Shown here: positions 30,557 through 39,332 of the stretch, piece by piece
Numbering within the stretch: position 1 is the first letter of the stretch
How the letters are laid out: each line of letters starts with the position of its first letter
Source: DATFRY01 sp035489015
GTDB lineage: Bacteria > Myxococcota_A > Polyangia > Haliangiales > Haliangiaceae
Reading direction: 5' to 3'
NCBI GenBank assembly: GCA_035489015.1
Contig: DATHKR010000163.1
Location: 1 to 64,000, forward strand
DNA length: 64,000 nucleotides
Translations under genes and position numbers: made by a program
Notes under the pieces: generated by a model
Databases searched by the model: none
Seen by the model: the letters and a program-made list of their open reading frames with translations, nothing else
What the model was told of the DNA's origin: nothing

Positions 30557-32677
30557 ATGTCGAAGAGAGTCATGTTCCGGATCCTGGTGTATGCGTCGCT
30601 CGGCGGGCTCCTGGCCTGGCCCGCCGCCGCCGACGCGGCCACCATCAGGGCCTCGGCGAACGGCATGTTCGTCTCGGCCGAGAACGCCGGCGCCACCTAC
30701 CTGGTCGCCAATCGCCCCACCGCCAGCGCCTGGGAGGAGTTCCAGGTGACCAGCAACGCCGACGGGACCGTGTCGCTGCAGGCGTCCATCAACGGGCGCT
30801 TCGTCACCACCGATCTCGCCAGTGGCGGCCGGCTCATCGCGACCCAGACCGCGATCGGAACCAACGAGAAGTTCCAGATGGCGGCCCAGCCGAACGGCAC
30901 CGTCGCCCTCCGGGCCCTGTCCAATAGCCAGTGGGTCTCTGCCGATCTCAACCTGTCCGGGACGCTCATCGCCAATCGCGGCGCGGTCGGCGGGTGGGAG
31001 CAGTTCACCGTGTCAGGAACCGCCGCGGCGCCGAGCTTCGGGCCCAACGTGGTCGTCTTCGATCCGTCGATGTCGACGTCCACCATCCAGGGCCAGATCA
31101 ACGCCATCTACGCCGCGCAGCAGTTCAACCAGTTCGGCTCGCAGCGGAACGCGATCCTGTTCAAGCCAGGTACCTACGACGTGAACATCCCGGTCGGGTT
31201 CTACACCCAGGTCCTCGGCCTGGGCGCGCGCCCGGACGACGTCAACATCACCAACCAGGTCCACTCGGATCCGGTCCTGCCGGACAACAACGCCACCCAG
31301 AACTTCTGGCGCGGCGTGGAGAACTTCTCGGTGACCCCGCCCGGGGGAGGCATGCAGTGGGCCGTCTCCCAGGCGATCCCGTTCCGCCGCATGCACGTCC
31401 GCAACAACAACCTCGTCCTGCACCTGAACGGCGGGTGGACCAGCGGCGGCTGGATCTCCGACTCGGTGATCGACTTCGACGTCAACAGCGGATCACAGCA
31501 GCAGTGGATCTCGCGAAACAGCCAGTGGGGCAGCTGGACCGGCCACGTGTGGAACATGGTGTTCGTCGGCATCCCGAGCAACCTGCCCGGCGGGACCTGG
31601 CCCACCACGCCCAACACCTTCATCAGCCCGACGCCGATCTCGCGCGAGAAGCCGTTCCTGCTGCTCCAGGGCGCGAGCTACGCCGTGCACGTCCCCAACC
31701 TCAGGACCAACACCAGCGGGATCACCTGGGGGGCGGGGCAGACGCCGGGGACCACCATCCCCATCGATCAGTTCCACGTGGCGCGCGCCGGCGTCGACAC
31801 CGCCGCGACCATCAACGCCGCGCTCGATCAGGGCAAGCACATCCTGTTCACGCCCGGCATCTACGGCCTCAGCGACACCATCCGGGTCACGCGGCCCAAC
31901 ACGGTGGTGCTCGGCATCGGCCTCGCCACGCTGCGGCCCGACAACGGCGTCATCGCGATGACCGTCGCCGACGTGGACGGGGTGAAGCTGGCCGGGCTCC
32001 TGTTCGACGCCGGCCCGGTGAGCTCGCCGGTGCTGCTGCAGGTCGGCCCTCCGGGGAGCAACGCCAACCACACCGGCAACCCGACCTCGCTGCACGACAT
32101 CTTCGCCCGGGTCGGAGGAGCCGGGCCCGGCCGCGCGACCGTCAGCCTGCAGATCAACAGCTCCAACGTCCTCGTCGACCACACCTGGCTGTGGCGCGCC
32201 GATCACGGGAGCGGCGTGGGCTGGGACGTCAACACCGCGCAGAACGGCCTGGTCGTGAACGGCGCCAACGTGACGATCTACGGCCTCTTCGTCGAGCACT
32301 TCCAGCAGTACCAGGTGGTCTGGAACGGCAACGGCGGGCGGGTGTTCTTCTACCAGTCGGAGATCCCGTACGACCCGCCCAACCAGAACGCGTGGCGGAG
32401 CGGCGCCGGCGTGAACGGCTGGGCCTCCTACAAGGTGGCCAGCTCGGTGACCAGCCACGAGGCATGGGGGCTCGGCATCTACAGCGTCTTCACCAACCCC
32501 AACGTGTTCCTGTCGAGGGCCGTCGAGGTGCCGACCAGCCCGAACGTCCGGTTCCACCACCTGACCACCGTGAACCTGACGGTGAACGGCGGCATCTCGC
32601 GCGTCATCAACGACCAGGGCGACGCCACGTTGCCAGGCATCGCGATCAACACACCCAAGGTCGACGACTACCCCTGA
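30557..32677 (+). CDS. Secreted beta-helix protein with N-terminal fascin-like domain, putative exo-glucanase
   Basis: 706 residues. Signal peptide (FRILVYASLGGLLAWPAAAD) then a three-repeat fascin-like beta-trefoil (residues ~28-152) nearly matching the C-terminal domain of the GH16 protein. From ~165 on it is a right-handed parallel beta-helix: NAILFKPGTYDVNIPVGFYT, KHILFTPGIYGLSDTIRV, VVLGIGLATLRPDNGV, VDGVKLAGLLFDAG and VDHTWLWRADHGSG. This is the coil pattern of large secreted enzymes such as GH55-like exo-beta-1,3-glucanases. I cannot assign catalytic residues. GGGAGGGA lies ~7 bp before the ATG. Together with GH16 it would release short glucans for the adjacent importer. Confidence 0.8.
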   Translation: MSKRVMFRILVYASLGGLLAWPAAADAATIRASANGMFVSAENAGATYLVANRPTASAWEEFQVTSNADGTVSLQASINGRFVTTDLASGGRLIATQTAIGTNEKFQMAAQPNGTVALRALSNSQWVSADLNLSGTLIANRGAVGGWEQFTVSGTAAAPSFGPNVVVFDPSMSTSTIQGQINAIYAAQQFNQFGSQRNAILFKPGTYDVNIPVGFYTQVLGLGARPDDVNITNQVHSDPVLPDNNATQNFWRGVENFSVTPPGGGMQWAVSQAIPFRRMHVRNNNLVLHLNGGWTSGGWISDSVIDFDVNSGSQQQWISRNSQWGSWTGHVWNMVFVGIPSNLPGGTWPTTPNTFISPTPISREKPFLLLQGASYAVHVPNLRTNTSGITWGAGQTPGTTIPIDQFHVARAGVDTAATINAALDQGKHILFTPGIYGLSDTIRVTRPNTVVLGIGLATLRPDNGVIAMTVADVDGVKLAGLLFDAGPVSSPVLLQVGPPGSNANHTGNPTSLHDIFARVGGAGPGRATVSLQINSSNVLVDHTWLWRADHGSGVGWDVNTAQNGLVVNGANVTIYGLFVEHFQQYQVVWNGNGGRVFFYQSEIPYDPPNQNAWRSGAGVNGWASYKVASSVTSHEAWGLGIYSVFTNPNVFLSRAVEVPTSPNVRFHHLTTVNLTVNGGISRVINDQGDATLPGIAINTPKVDDYP

Positions 32678-32735
32678 GCTGAGCGGCGAGGGTGTGCGCC
32701 AGGCGAGTGTGTCATCGACGACGGGATCGACCGCG

Positions 32736-33548
32736 TCACAGCGCGCGGTAGGAGAAGCTGACCCAGGGCAGCCCGAGCGCGATCCCGTCGTCGCACTCGC
32801 TGCACAGCGGCTTGACCAGGCCCAGATCGACGCCGATCGCGCTCGAGGTGAAGCGCAGGCCGTACCAGGCCAGCAGGCCCTCGGCGACGTCGTTGGTGCC
32901 CCCGACGGTGAAGCCGCCGTTCGCCTCGAGGACCAGCTTCACCCGGCCGCCGAGCCGCTGGACCCAGGCCGCCGACGCCAGGAACGGCACCGAGCTCTGA
33001 TCGACGCCGGGCTGGAGCACGAAGCCGGCGCCGAGGTAGGCGTTGAAGAGCGAGTGGCACTCTGGATCGAGGCACACGGTCGCGACGCCGCCGACGACGG
33101 CGGTGCCGAAGTCATCGTCGTCGTCCTCCTCCCCGATGCCGAGGCCTTCGAAGTAGCCGAGGTTGGCGTGGGCGGCGAGCTTGAGGCGGCCGCGGTCGGC
33201 GACCTTCAGCTTGAGCGTCGTGAGCAGGATCAGCGGCATGTCGGTGGTGATCGGGAGGAACGTGCTGGCCGACACCACGAACCGATCGGTGAACGAGTAG
33301 CTGGCGCCGATCATGAGCAGCTCGGTGCTCTGGATGCTGAACGTCCCCGCCGGGGCGGTGAGCGCCGTCGGGCTCAGCCAGGTGCGCCCGCTGTTGGCGT
33401 CGTCGCGAATGCCGGCCTCCTGGCCCGGAGCCGGCGCGGCCGCAGCCGGCGCGGCGGGGATCGTCGCGGTCGTCGCGCCCGGCTGGGCCTCGGCGCTGGC
33501 GGCCCGGAGGAGGAGAGCCACAGCCAGACCGATCGGCGTTGCCCGCAT
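32736..33548 (-). CDS. Exported beta-barrel-like protein of unknown function
   Basis: 270 residues. Signal peptide (MRATPIGLAVALLLRAASAEA) then an Ala/Pro-rich stretch, followed by alternating beta strands of amphipathic type (LLMIGASYSFTDRFVVSAST, LKLAAHANLGYFEG, KLVLEANGGFTVGG), ending in aromatic FSYRAL. This looks like an outer-membrane beta-barrel. An acidic loop EEDDDDDF is unusual. Two cysteine pairs may be disulfide bonded (CLDPEC, CSEC). No family recognised. Confidence 0.7.
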   Translation of the reverse strand: MRATPIGLAVALLLRAASAEAQPGATTATIPAAPAAAAPAPGQEAGIRDDANSGRTWLSPTALTAPAGTFSIQSTELLMIGASYSFTDRFVVSASTFLPITTDMPLILLTTLKLKVADRGRLKLAAHANLGYFEGLGIGEEDDDDDFGTAVVGGVATVCLDPECHSLFNAYLGAGFVLQPGVDQSSVPFLASAAWVQRLGGRVKLVLEANGGFTVGGTNDVAEGLLAWYGLRFTSSAIGVDLGLVKPLCSECDDGIALGLPWVSFSYRAL

Positions 33549-33614
33549 CGCCTCACGCTATCACCGCGCTTCATCGCCGAGCGGTGGCGATGGATGGCAT
33601 TCGGTGGAACGGCG

Positions 33615-35288
33615 CTACCTGGGCCCGACCTTGAACCACGGCGCCCCCATGAACGGAAACGGCAGCGGTCGCTCGCGCCGCGTCTCCTCCTCCAGGTGGC
33701 GGCGGCGGGCGATGAGGAGGTCCTGGAGTGTGACCTCTCCGACGGAGATCGAGGGCGCCGTGCGGTCGACCACGGTCAGCTGGATGAGCCCCAGGTGGGC
33801 CATGCGGTACACGATGGTGCGCAGGGTCTCGTCCGGATGACAGACCGCGGGAGGCAGTGGCGGCGGCCCGCCCACCTCCACGCGCATCACCTCGCGCGCG
33901 AAGAGGACCTCGAGCGGATCGACGGAGTACTCGCGAGAGATGTGGAAGCCGCGCCGACTGACCTTCTCGGTCAGGATCGAGCGGCGCAGCGTGAGCACGG
34001 TGAAGAGGTGGGCGAACACGACCGCGACCGACAGCGGCAGCATCGCGTCCCAGTCGTGCGTGATCTCGACGGCGAAGAGGATGCCGGTCAGCGGGGACCT
34101 CATCGTGCCGCCCAGGACCGCGCCCATGCTCACGAGAGGCCAGAAACCCGGCCCCACCTCGGGCAGGAAGTGACCCTCGAGCATGCCGAGCGCGGCGCCG
34201 ATCATGAGCAGCGGGGCGAGGACGCCGCCGGAGGTGCCGGACCCGAGCGCGAACGACCAGATCGTCCACTTCACCGCAATGAGGAGGAGCGCCGCGCCCA
34301 GGACCATCCGGCCGGACAGGAGATCGCCGATCGACCCGTATCCGATCCCGAGCGCCTGGGGGCAGATGATGCCGCCGACGCCGATCACCACGCCGCCGAT
34401 CGCCGGCCACCACATCCAGTGAACCCGGCGGAGGTGCTTCTGGAACAGATCCTCGAACAGGTACACGCTCGCGGTCATGAGCGCGGACAGCACCCCCGCG
34501 CCGAGGCCGGCCACCGCGCAGCCGAACAGGCCGGAGACGCCGATGAAGGAGGCGTGGGCCGGGACGTGGAACAGCGCGCCGGTCGGCAGCAGGAACTGGC
34601 GGGTGGCCATGGCGCTGGCGCAGGCGAGCGCGACCGGGATGAAGCTGCGCGGCTTCCACTCGAGCAGCAGCAGCTCGACGGCGAGCAGCATGGCGGCGAG
34701 CGGCGAGCCGAAGGTGGCGGTCATCCCGGCCGCCGCGCCCGACACCAGCAGGGTCTTACGCTCCGCGCTGGTCAGGTGGAAGCCCTGGGCGATGAGCGAG
34801 CCGAACGCGCCGCCGGTCATGATGATCGGGCCCTCGGCCCCGAACGGCCCGCCCGAGCCGATCGAGATCGCCGCCGAGAGCGGCTTCAGGATCGCCAGCC
34901 TCGGCTCCACCCGGCTGCCGCGCAGCAGGATGGACTCGAGCGCCTCCGGGATCCCGTGGCCGCGGATGCGCTCGGACCCGTAGCGGGCCATGAGGCCGAT
35001 GATGAGCGTGCCGGCCACCGGGGCGAGCACCACCCAGTAGCCCATCGCGTGGCCGGCTGGATCGGGCAGGTCCCACGCCATTCGCTGGTAGAAGAAGAGG
35101 TTGGTGAAGAGGCCGATCAGCCTGAGCAGCGCGAGCGCGATGTAGCCGCTCAGGATGCCGATCCCGATCGCGATGACCGTCACCGGCAGCATGCGGCGGG
35201 TGGCGGTGAAGTCGCCCAGCGTCGAGTGAGGCCGATCCGGGAAGAGGCGCTCGAACCAGGAGGGAGGGACCCGGGTCTCGTCTTTCAT
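33615..35288 (-). CDS. ClC-type chloride channel/transporter with CBS-like C-terminus
   Basis: 557 residues. About ten to twelve membrane helices and the three ClC selectivity signatures: GHGIPEALES (GSGIP-equivalent with His for Ser), GAEGPI (GREGP-equivalent, retaining the gating Glu) and SGGVLAP (GxFxP-equivalent). Retention of the gating Glu suggests a Cl-/H+ antiporter rather than a channel. The C-terminal ~100 residues (VCHPDETLRTIVYRMAHLGL) resemble half of a CBS regulatory pair. Co-transcribed with a MarR regulator whose stop overlaps its start by 4 bp. Confidence 0.92.
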   Translation of the reverse strand: MKDETRVPPSWFERLFPDRPHSTLGDFTATRRMLPVTVIAIGIGILSGYIALALLRLIGLFTNLFFYQRMAWDLPDPAGHAMGYWVVLAPVAGTLIIGLMARYGSERIRGHGIPEALESILLRGSRVEPRLAILKPLSAAISIGSGGPFGAEGPIIMTGGAFGSLIAQGFHLTSAERKTLLVSGAAAGMTATFGSPLAAMLLAVELLLLEWKPRSFIPVALACASAMATRQFLLPTGALFHVPAHASFIGVSGLFGCAVAGLGAGVLSALMTASVYLFEDLFQKHLRRVHWMWWPAIGGVVIGVGGIICPQALGIGYGSIGDLLSGRMVLGAALLLIAVKWTIWSFALGSGTSGGVLAPLLMIGAALGMLEGHFLPEVGPGFWPLVSMGAVLGGTMRSPLTGILFAVEITHDWDAMLPLSVAVVFAHLFTVLTLRRSILTEKVSRRGFHISREYSVDPLEVLFAREVMRVEVGGPPPLPPAVCHPDETLRTIVYRMAHLGLIQLTVVDRTAPSISVGEVTLQDLLIARRRHLEEETRRERPLPFPFMGAPWFKVGPR

Positions 35289-35746
35289 GTGGCTCCGGTA
35301 GGTCGTCGCGAGGATGGCGCCCGCGGCCTGGCGCCCGACAGCTTCTGCAGCGCGTCCACCAGCTGGGGTCGGGTGCGGCGAAGCTCGGCCCGGTGAGCCA
35401 GCGCGAGGCGGTGCAGGACGCGCGCACCGGCCGGCGTGATCCGCACCCGCGCCTGCCGGCGATCGTCGGGCGATCGCTCGCGGCGGACCAGGCCGCGCTG
35501 CTCGAGCCGGTCGAGCAGCCCCACCACGCTGTGGTGGCGGAGGATGAGGCGCTCGGCCAGGGTGCCGATCGTCGGAGCCTCGGGCGCGGCGCGCACCGCG
35601 AGCAACAGCTGGTGCTGCTGGGGGTTGAGGCCGACCACGCGCGCCTGCTCCTCCGAGAACGCGAGGAACCGGCGGAGCTGGTAGCGAAAATCGGCCAGCG
35701 AGCGGTAGTCGGCGGTGGAGAGTCGGGCGCCGGGCACGGGGCGCAT
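35285..35746 (-). CDS. MarR-family transcriptional regulator
   Basis: 153 residues. Winged helix-turn-helix with LNPQQHQLLLAVRAAPEAPT, IGTLAERLILRHHSVVGLLDRLEQRGLVRRE and the wing DRRQARVRITPAG, flanked by dimerization helices. Start at 35746 (MRPVPGARLS) is chosen because a 19-bp palindrome lies 1 bp upstream, which would place an autorepressor site over the promoter. First gene of a two-gene operon with the ClC transporter, so chloride, pH or a small anion-linked signal may be the cue. Confidence 0.9.
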   Translation of the reverse strand: MRPVPGARLSTADYRSLADFRYQLRRFLAFSEEQARVVGLNPQQHQLLLAVRAAPEAPTIGTLAERLILRHHSVVGLLDRLEQRGLVRRERSPDDRRQARVRITPAGARVLHRLALAHRAELRRTRPQLVDALQKLSGARPRAPSSRRPTGAT

Positions 35747-35747
35747 A

Positions 35748-35766
35748 CATATCGTGCCACGATATG
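35748..35766. promoter_or_regulatory. MarR operator palindrome
   Basis: CATATCGTG-C-CACGATATG: perfect 9-bp arms around one central base, AT-rich outside in a ~70% GC region, immediately upstream of the marR start codon. Size and symmetry match MarR-dimer operators, so autoregulation of the marR-clc operon is likely. Its closeness to the start codon implies a very short leader. Confidence 0.75.
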
Positions 35767-35876
35767 ATTGTCCACGCGCGCTGCCAGGTGCCCACACCGA
35801 CGGACCTACTCGTCAGTTCAGCCCCGGCGGGGGGCCGCCCGGGTCAACCCGCGCCGTGGGTTGGTTAGAATGCGGC

Positions 35877-37373
35877 ATGGCCACTCGCCGCGTCGCTCCG
35901 GTGCTCCTGCTCGTCCTCGCCTGGCTGTCGGTCGCGTCGCCCGCCGTGGCCGACGATCCCGAGCGGGTCTACACCCAGATCACCAGGCAGCACGCCCAGA
36001 ACGTGCGCCGGCTGCAGCGATGGATCCGGCAGAAGTCGATCGCCGCCACCAGCGAGGGGAACGAGGAGGGCTGCGCGCTCACCATGAAGATGCTGCGCGA
36101 GGCCGGCTTCCAGAAGGTCGCGCGCATCCCGACCGACGGCAAGCCCGGCATCTTCGCCACCCTCGACGCCGGAGCCGCCCGCACCGTCGGCGTCTACTTC
36201 ATGTACGACGTCAAGCAGGTGGATCCCAAGGAGTGGACCTCGCCCCCGTGGGAGGCCCGGCTGGTGGTCAAGCCGGGCCTGGGCAAGGTGGTGATGGGGC
36301 GCGGCGCGGTCAACCAGAAGGGACCGGAGGCGGCGTTCCTCGCCGCCCTGCACGCGTTCAAGGCCAGCGGGCAGAAGCTGCCGGTCAACCTGGTGCTGGT
36401 CGCCGAGGGCGAGGAGGAGATCGGCTCGACCCACTTCGCCCAGATCGTGCGGCGGCCCGAGATCCAGAAGGCGCTGGCCCCGGCGGTCGGGATCTTCATG
36501 CCGTCGGCGGGGCAGGACCCGGACGGCGAGGTCACGATCGCGCTAGGCGCCAAGGGCATCATCGAGGCCGAGCTGGTCGCGGACGGCACCAGGTGGGGTC
36601 GCGGCCCGGGCCACGACGTCCACTCGAGCAACCGAGCCCGCCTCGACAGCCCGGCGATCCACCTGGTCCAGGCGCTGAACACGCTCGTGTCGGCCGACGG
36701 CAACGATCCGGCGATCGAAGGCTTCGCCGACGCCGCGCGCCCGCTCACCGCCGACGAGCGGCACATGATCGACGAAGGCGCCCGGCGCAAGGACGAGAAG
36801 ACCGAGAAGAAGCAGCTCGCGGTGACCCACTGGGTGCGCAACATCGGCTTCCGCGCCGCCCTCGAGCGACTGACCGCCAGCCCCACCGTGAACATCGAGG
36901 GGCTGGTGGCCGGCTACACCGGGCCGGGCGGCAAGACCGTCCTGCCCTACCGCGCGGTCGCGAAGATGGACTTCCGCCTGGTCCCGAACATGACCGCGGC
37001 CGCCTCGCTGCAGGCGATCAAGCAGCACCTGAAGAAGCGCGGCTTCGGCGACATCGAGGTCAACATGACCGGCGGCTACGATCCGAACTCGACGAAGCTC
37101 GACACCAAGCTCATCCAGGCCCAGCTGGCCGTGTACAGGCGCGGAGGCAGCTCGCCGATCGTGTGGCCGCGCAGCGCCGGCTCATGGCCCGGCTACGTGT
37201 TCACCAGCGCGCCGCTCAAGCTGGCGGCCGGCCACTTCGGCCTCGGCCACGGCAGCGGCGCCCACGCGCCCGACGAGTACTACGTGATCGAGTCGGCCAA
37301 CCCGAAGGTGATGGGCTTCGACGGCGCGGCGAAGTCGTTCGTCGACTACCTGTACGAGCTGGCCAGGGACTGA
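35877..37373 (+). CDS. Exported M20-family peptidase homologue with substituted metal ligands
   Basis: 498 residues with a signal peptide (VLLLVLAWLSVASPAVA). The M20/CNDP-like fold is clear: GVYFMYDVKQVDP, GRGAVNQKGPEAAF, VAEGEEEIGSTHF, the lid domain with GHDVHSSNRA, and SGAHAPDEYYVIES near the end. Several canonical ligands differ: the HxD of GHYDV is Met109-Tyr-Asp111; the bridging Asp of GRGxxDxKG is Asn146; and the Asp after the EGEEE strand appears as Ser (MPSAGQ). EGEEE and the last His remain. It may bind one metal, use another chemistry, or be a pseudoenzyme. Start ATG 35877 precedes the signal peptide. Confidence 0.85.
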   Translation: MATRRVAPVLLLVLAWLSVASPAVADDPERVYTQITRQHAQNVRRLQRWIRQKSIAATSEGNEEGCALTMKMLREAGFQKVARIPTDGKPGIFATLDAGAARTVGVYFMYDVKQVDPKEWTSPPWEARLVVKPGLGKVVMGRGAVNQKGPEAAFLAALHAFKASGQKLPVNLVLVAEGEEEIGSTHFAQIVRRPEIQKALAPAVGIFMPSAGQDPDGEVTIALGAKGIIEAELVADGTRWGRGPGHDVHSSNRARLDSPAIHLVQALNTLVSADGNDPAIEGFADAARPLTADERHMIDEGARRKDEKTEKKQLAVTHWVRNIGFRAALERLTASPTVNIEGLVAGYTGPGGKTVLPYRAVAKMDFRLVPNMTAAASLQAIKQHLKKRGFGDIEVNMTGGYDPNSTKLDTKLIQAQLAVYRRGGSSPIVWPRSAGSWPGYVFTSAPLKLAAGHFGLGHGSGAHAPDEYYVIESANPKVMGFDGAAKSFVDYLYELARD

Positions 37374-37392
37374 TCGGGCCGCGAACCTGGCC

Positions 37393-38232
37393 TCAGGCCG
37401 GCCGCGGGACCTGGCTCGATCGCCGGCGCGCGATCGCGATCAGGACGACCGCCGCGGTCAGGCAGAGGATGACCGCCACGACCGAGGCCTCTGGCCCGAA
37501 CGCGCCGCCGCTCAGGAGGTCCGCGCCGTCGAAGCGGCTGCTGAACAGGCCGCGCGCCTCGTGGCCGGACACGCTGGCCCCGAACACGCTGCCCTCGGTG
37601 AAGTTCCAGGCCATGTGCAGGCCGATCGCCATCCACAGCCGCCGCGTGACCATGAACGCGGCCGCGAGCAGGACGCCCGCCTCGAGCGCGATCGCGATCG
37701 AGCTGACCGCGGTCGCCCCGGGGTTGAACGCGTGCAGGAAGCCGAACAGGGCCGCGGAGATCCCGAGCGCCACCGGATCGCCGAGCCGCTCGGCCAGGAT
37801 GCGAAACACCAGCCCGCGGAGGACGATCTCCTCGCTCAGCGCGGCGCCGAACGCCGGGGCCAGCCCGACCACGAGCGCGCTCCAGCCGTGGCCCGGACCG
37901 ATGCTGGCGACCCCGAGCAGCCACAGGACCAGCATGGTGCCGGCGAACAGGGCGGCGCCGATGATCAGCCCGACGCTGGCCTCCGCCACCGCGCCGGGCG
38001 CCGACAGCTCGACGACCGGCCGCCGCTCGATCACCCGCACGTAGGCGACGTAGCAGACCCACGCGACCAGCGCGCTGGCCAGCTCCGAGATGCGCCCGTC
38101 GACGTCTAGCGCCTGCCCCAGCAGCCGCACGGCGATCATCGGCGGCACGACGAAGAGCGCGCCCACCAGGATGCGGGTCAGCGGGAAGCGCAGCACGCGC
38201 GCCCAGCGCGGGTGGCGAGATTCGAGGCTCAT
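37393..38232 (-). CDS. CPBP-family intramembrane glutamic protease
   Basis: 279 residues, about eight membrane helices. Active-site motifs complete: SEEIVLRGLVF (EExxxR) near residue 136, FGFLHAFN near 165 and HMAWNF (HxxxN) near 200. Single gene, convergent with the M20 gene (19-bp gap). No linked substrate evident. Distinct in sequence from the CPBP protein at 19611. Confidence 0.88.
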   Translation of the reverse strand: MSLESRHPRWARVLRFPLTRILVGALFVVPPMIAVRLLGQALDVDGRISELASALVAWVCYVAYVRVIERRPVVELSAPGAVAEASVGLIIGAALFAGTMLVLWLLGVASIGPGHGWSALVVGLAPAFGAALSEEIVLRGLVFRILAERLGDPVALGISAALFGFLHAFNPGATAVSSIAIALEAGVLLAAAFMVTRRLWMAIGLHMAWNFTEGSVFGASVSGHEARGLFSSRFDGADLLSGGAFGPEASVVAVILCLTAAVVLIAIARRRSSQVPRPA

Positions 38233-38373
38233 CGCGATACACCGGTTCTCATGGGTTCTCTCCCTGTCTCGAGCATCGTCCGGCGAGCCCGGCGATCGGT
38301 CAAGCCGCTCTCGCTCGCACCGGCGCTCGACCTCGTGACCCCGGTCGCAGATCGGCGGTGGTAGCATCGGCCG

Positions 38374-39315
38374 ATGGGGGCGGGGATGCGGAGGCGTGAC
38401 GTCGCTGGCGCGGTGGCGGGGCTGGTCGCTGCCACGCTGTGGCCCGGACCGGCCCGGGGGGGCGGTTCGAAGAGGACGCGACTGATCCTGCTCGGCACCG
38501 GCGGCGGTCCCCGGCCGCGGCGGGTGAGCTCGGCGGCGGCCCAGGTGATCGTCGTCAACGACACGCCCTACGTGATCGACTGCGGCGATGGTGTCGCGCG
38601 GCAGCTCGTGTTCGCCGGCGTGCCGCTGGACCGGCTGCGGCACGTGTTCGTCACCCACCATCACTCCGATCACGACGCCGACTACGGGAACCTCATCTGG
38701 CTGGCCTGGGCCGCGGGGCTGCGGACCCGGGTCGACACGTGGGGGCCGCCGCCTCTCGCGAGGATGACCGAGCTGTTCTTCCAGATGAACGCATCCGACA
38801 TCAGGACGCGGATCGCCGACGAGGGGCGGGTGCCGCTCGCTCCTCTCGTGCATGTCCACGAGCTGACCGGGGGCGGCCGGGTGATGAAGGATGCCAATGT
38901 CACGGTCACCGCCGCGCTCGTGCGCCACCCACCGGTGGTGCCGTCGTTCGGCTTTCGGTTCGATGCGCGCGACCGGTCCATCGTCATCTCCGGCGACACG
39001 GCCCCCTCCGAGAACCTGATCCGCCTGGCCCGCGGCGCGGACGTCCTCGTTCACGAGGCGTTCGACCCGGCCGGAGTCCATCGCCTGGCTGCCCGCGTGC
39101 CGAACGCCAGGCGCCTCGAGCAGAGCATCCTGTCTCACCACACCTCCGCGGAGGACGCCGGTCGCGTGGCTCAGGCGGCCGGGGTCAAGACGCTGGTCCT
39201 CTCCCACCTCGTGCCCCCCGACGATCCGGCCGTGACCGGACGGATGTGGCTCGACGCCGCTCGCCGGCACTTCCGCGGGCACGTCATCGTCGGCAGAGAC
39301 CTGCTCGAGATCTGA
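38374..39315 (+). CDS. Exported MBL-fold hydrolase (RNase Z/arylsulfatase-like)
   Basis: 313 residues. The N-terminus MRRRDVAGAVAGLVAATLW resembles a twin-arginine signal although only the RRRD core is present. The MBL fold has THHHSDHDADYGN (HxHxDH) near residue 91, HPPVVPSFGFRF, VISGDTAPSENL (metal Asp), VHEAFDP and a C-terminal SHHTSAEDAGRVAQAAGVKTLVLSH. The last pattern is typical of the RNase Z-like/arylsulfatase branch. If exported, an RNA substrate is unlikely and a sulfatase or lactonase-type role is more plausible. Confidence 0.85.
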   Translation: MGAGMRRRDVAGAVAGLVAATLWPGPARGGGSKRTRLILLGTGGGPRPRRVSSAAAQVIVVNDTPYVIDCGDGVARQLVFAGVPLDRLRHVFVTHHHSDHDADYGNLIWLAWAAGLRTRVDTWGPPPLARMTELFFQMNASDIRTRIADEGRVPLAPLVHVHELTGGGRVMKDANVTVTAALVRHPPVVPSFGFRFDARDRSIVISGDTAPSENLIRLARGADVLVHEAFDPAGVHRLAARVPNARRLEQSILSHHTSAEDAGRVAQAAGVKTLVLSHLVPPDDPAVTGRMWLDAARRHFRGHVIVGRDLLEI

Positions 39316-39332
39316 CGATCGGAGCCGGCTCC

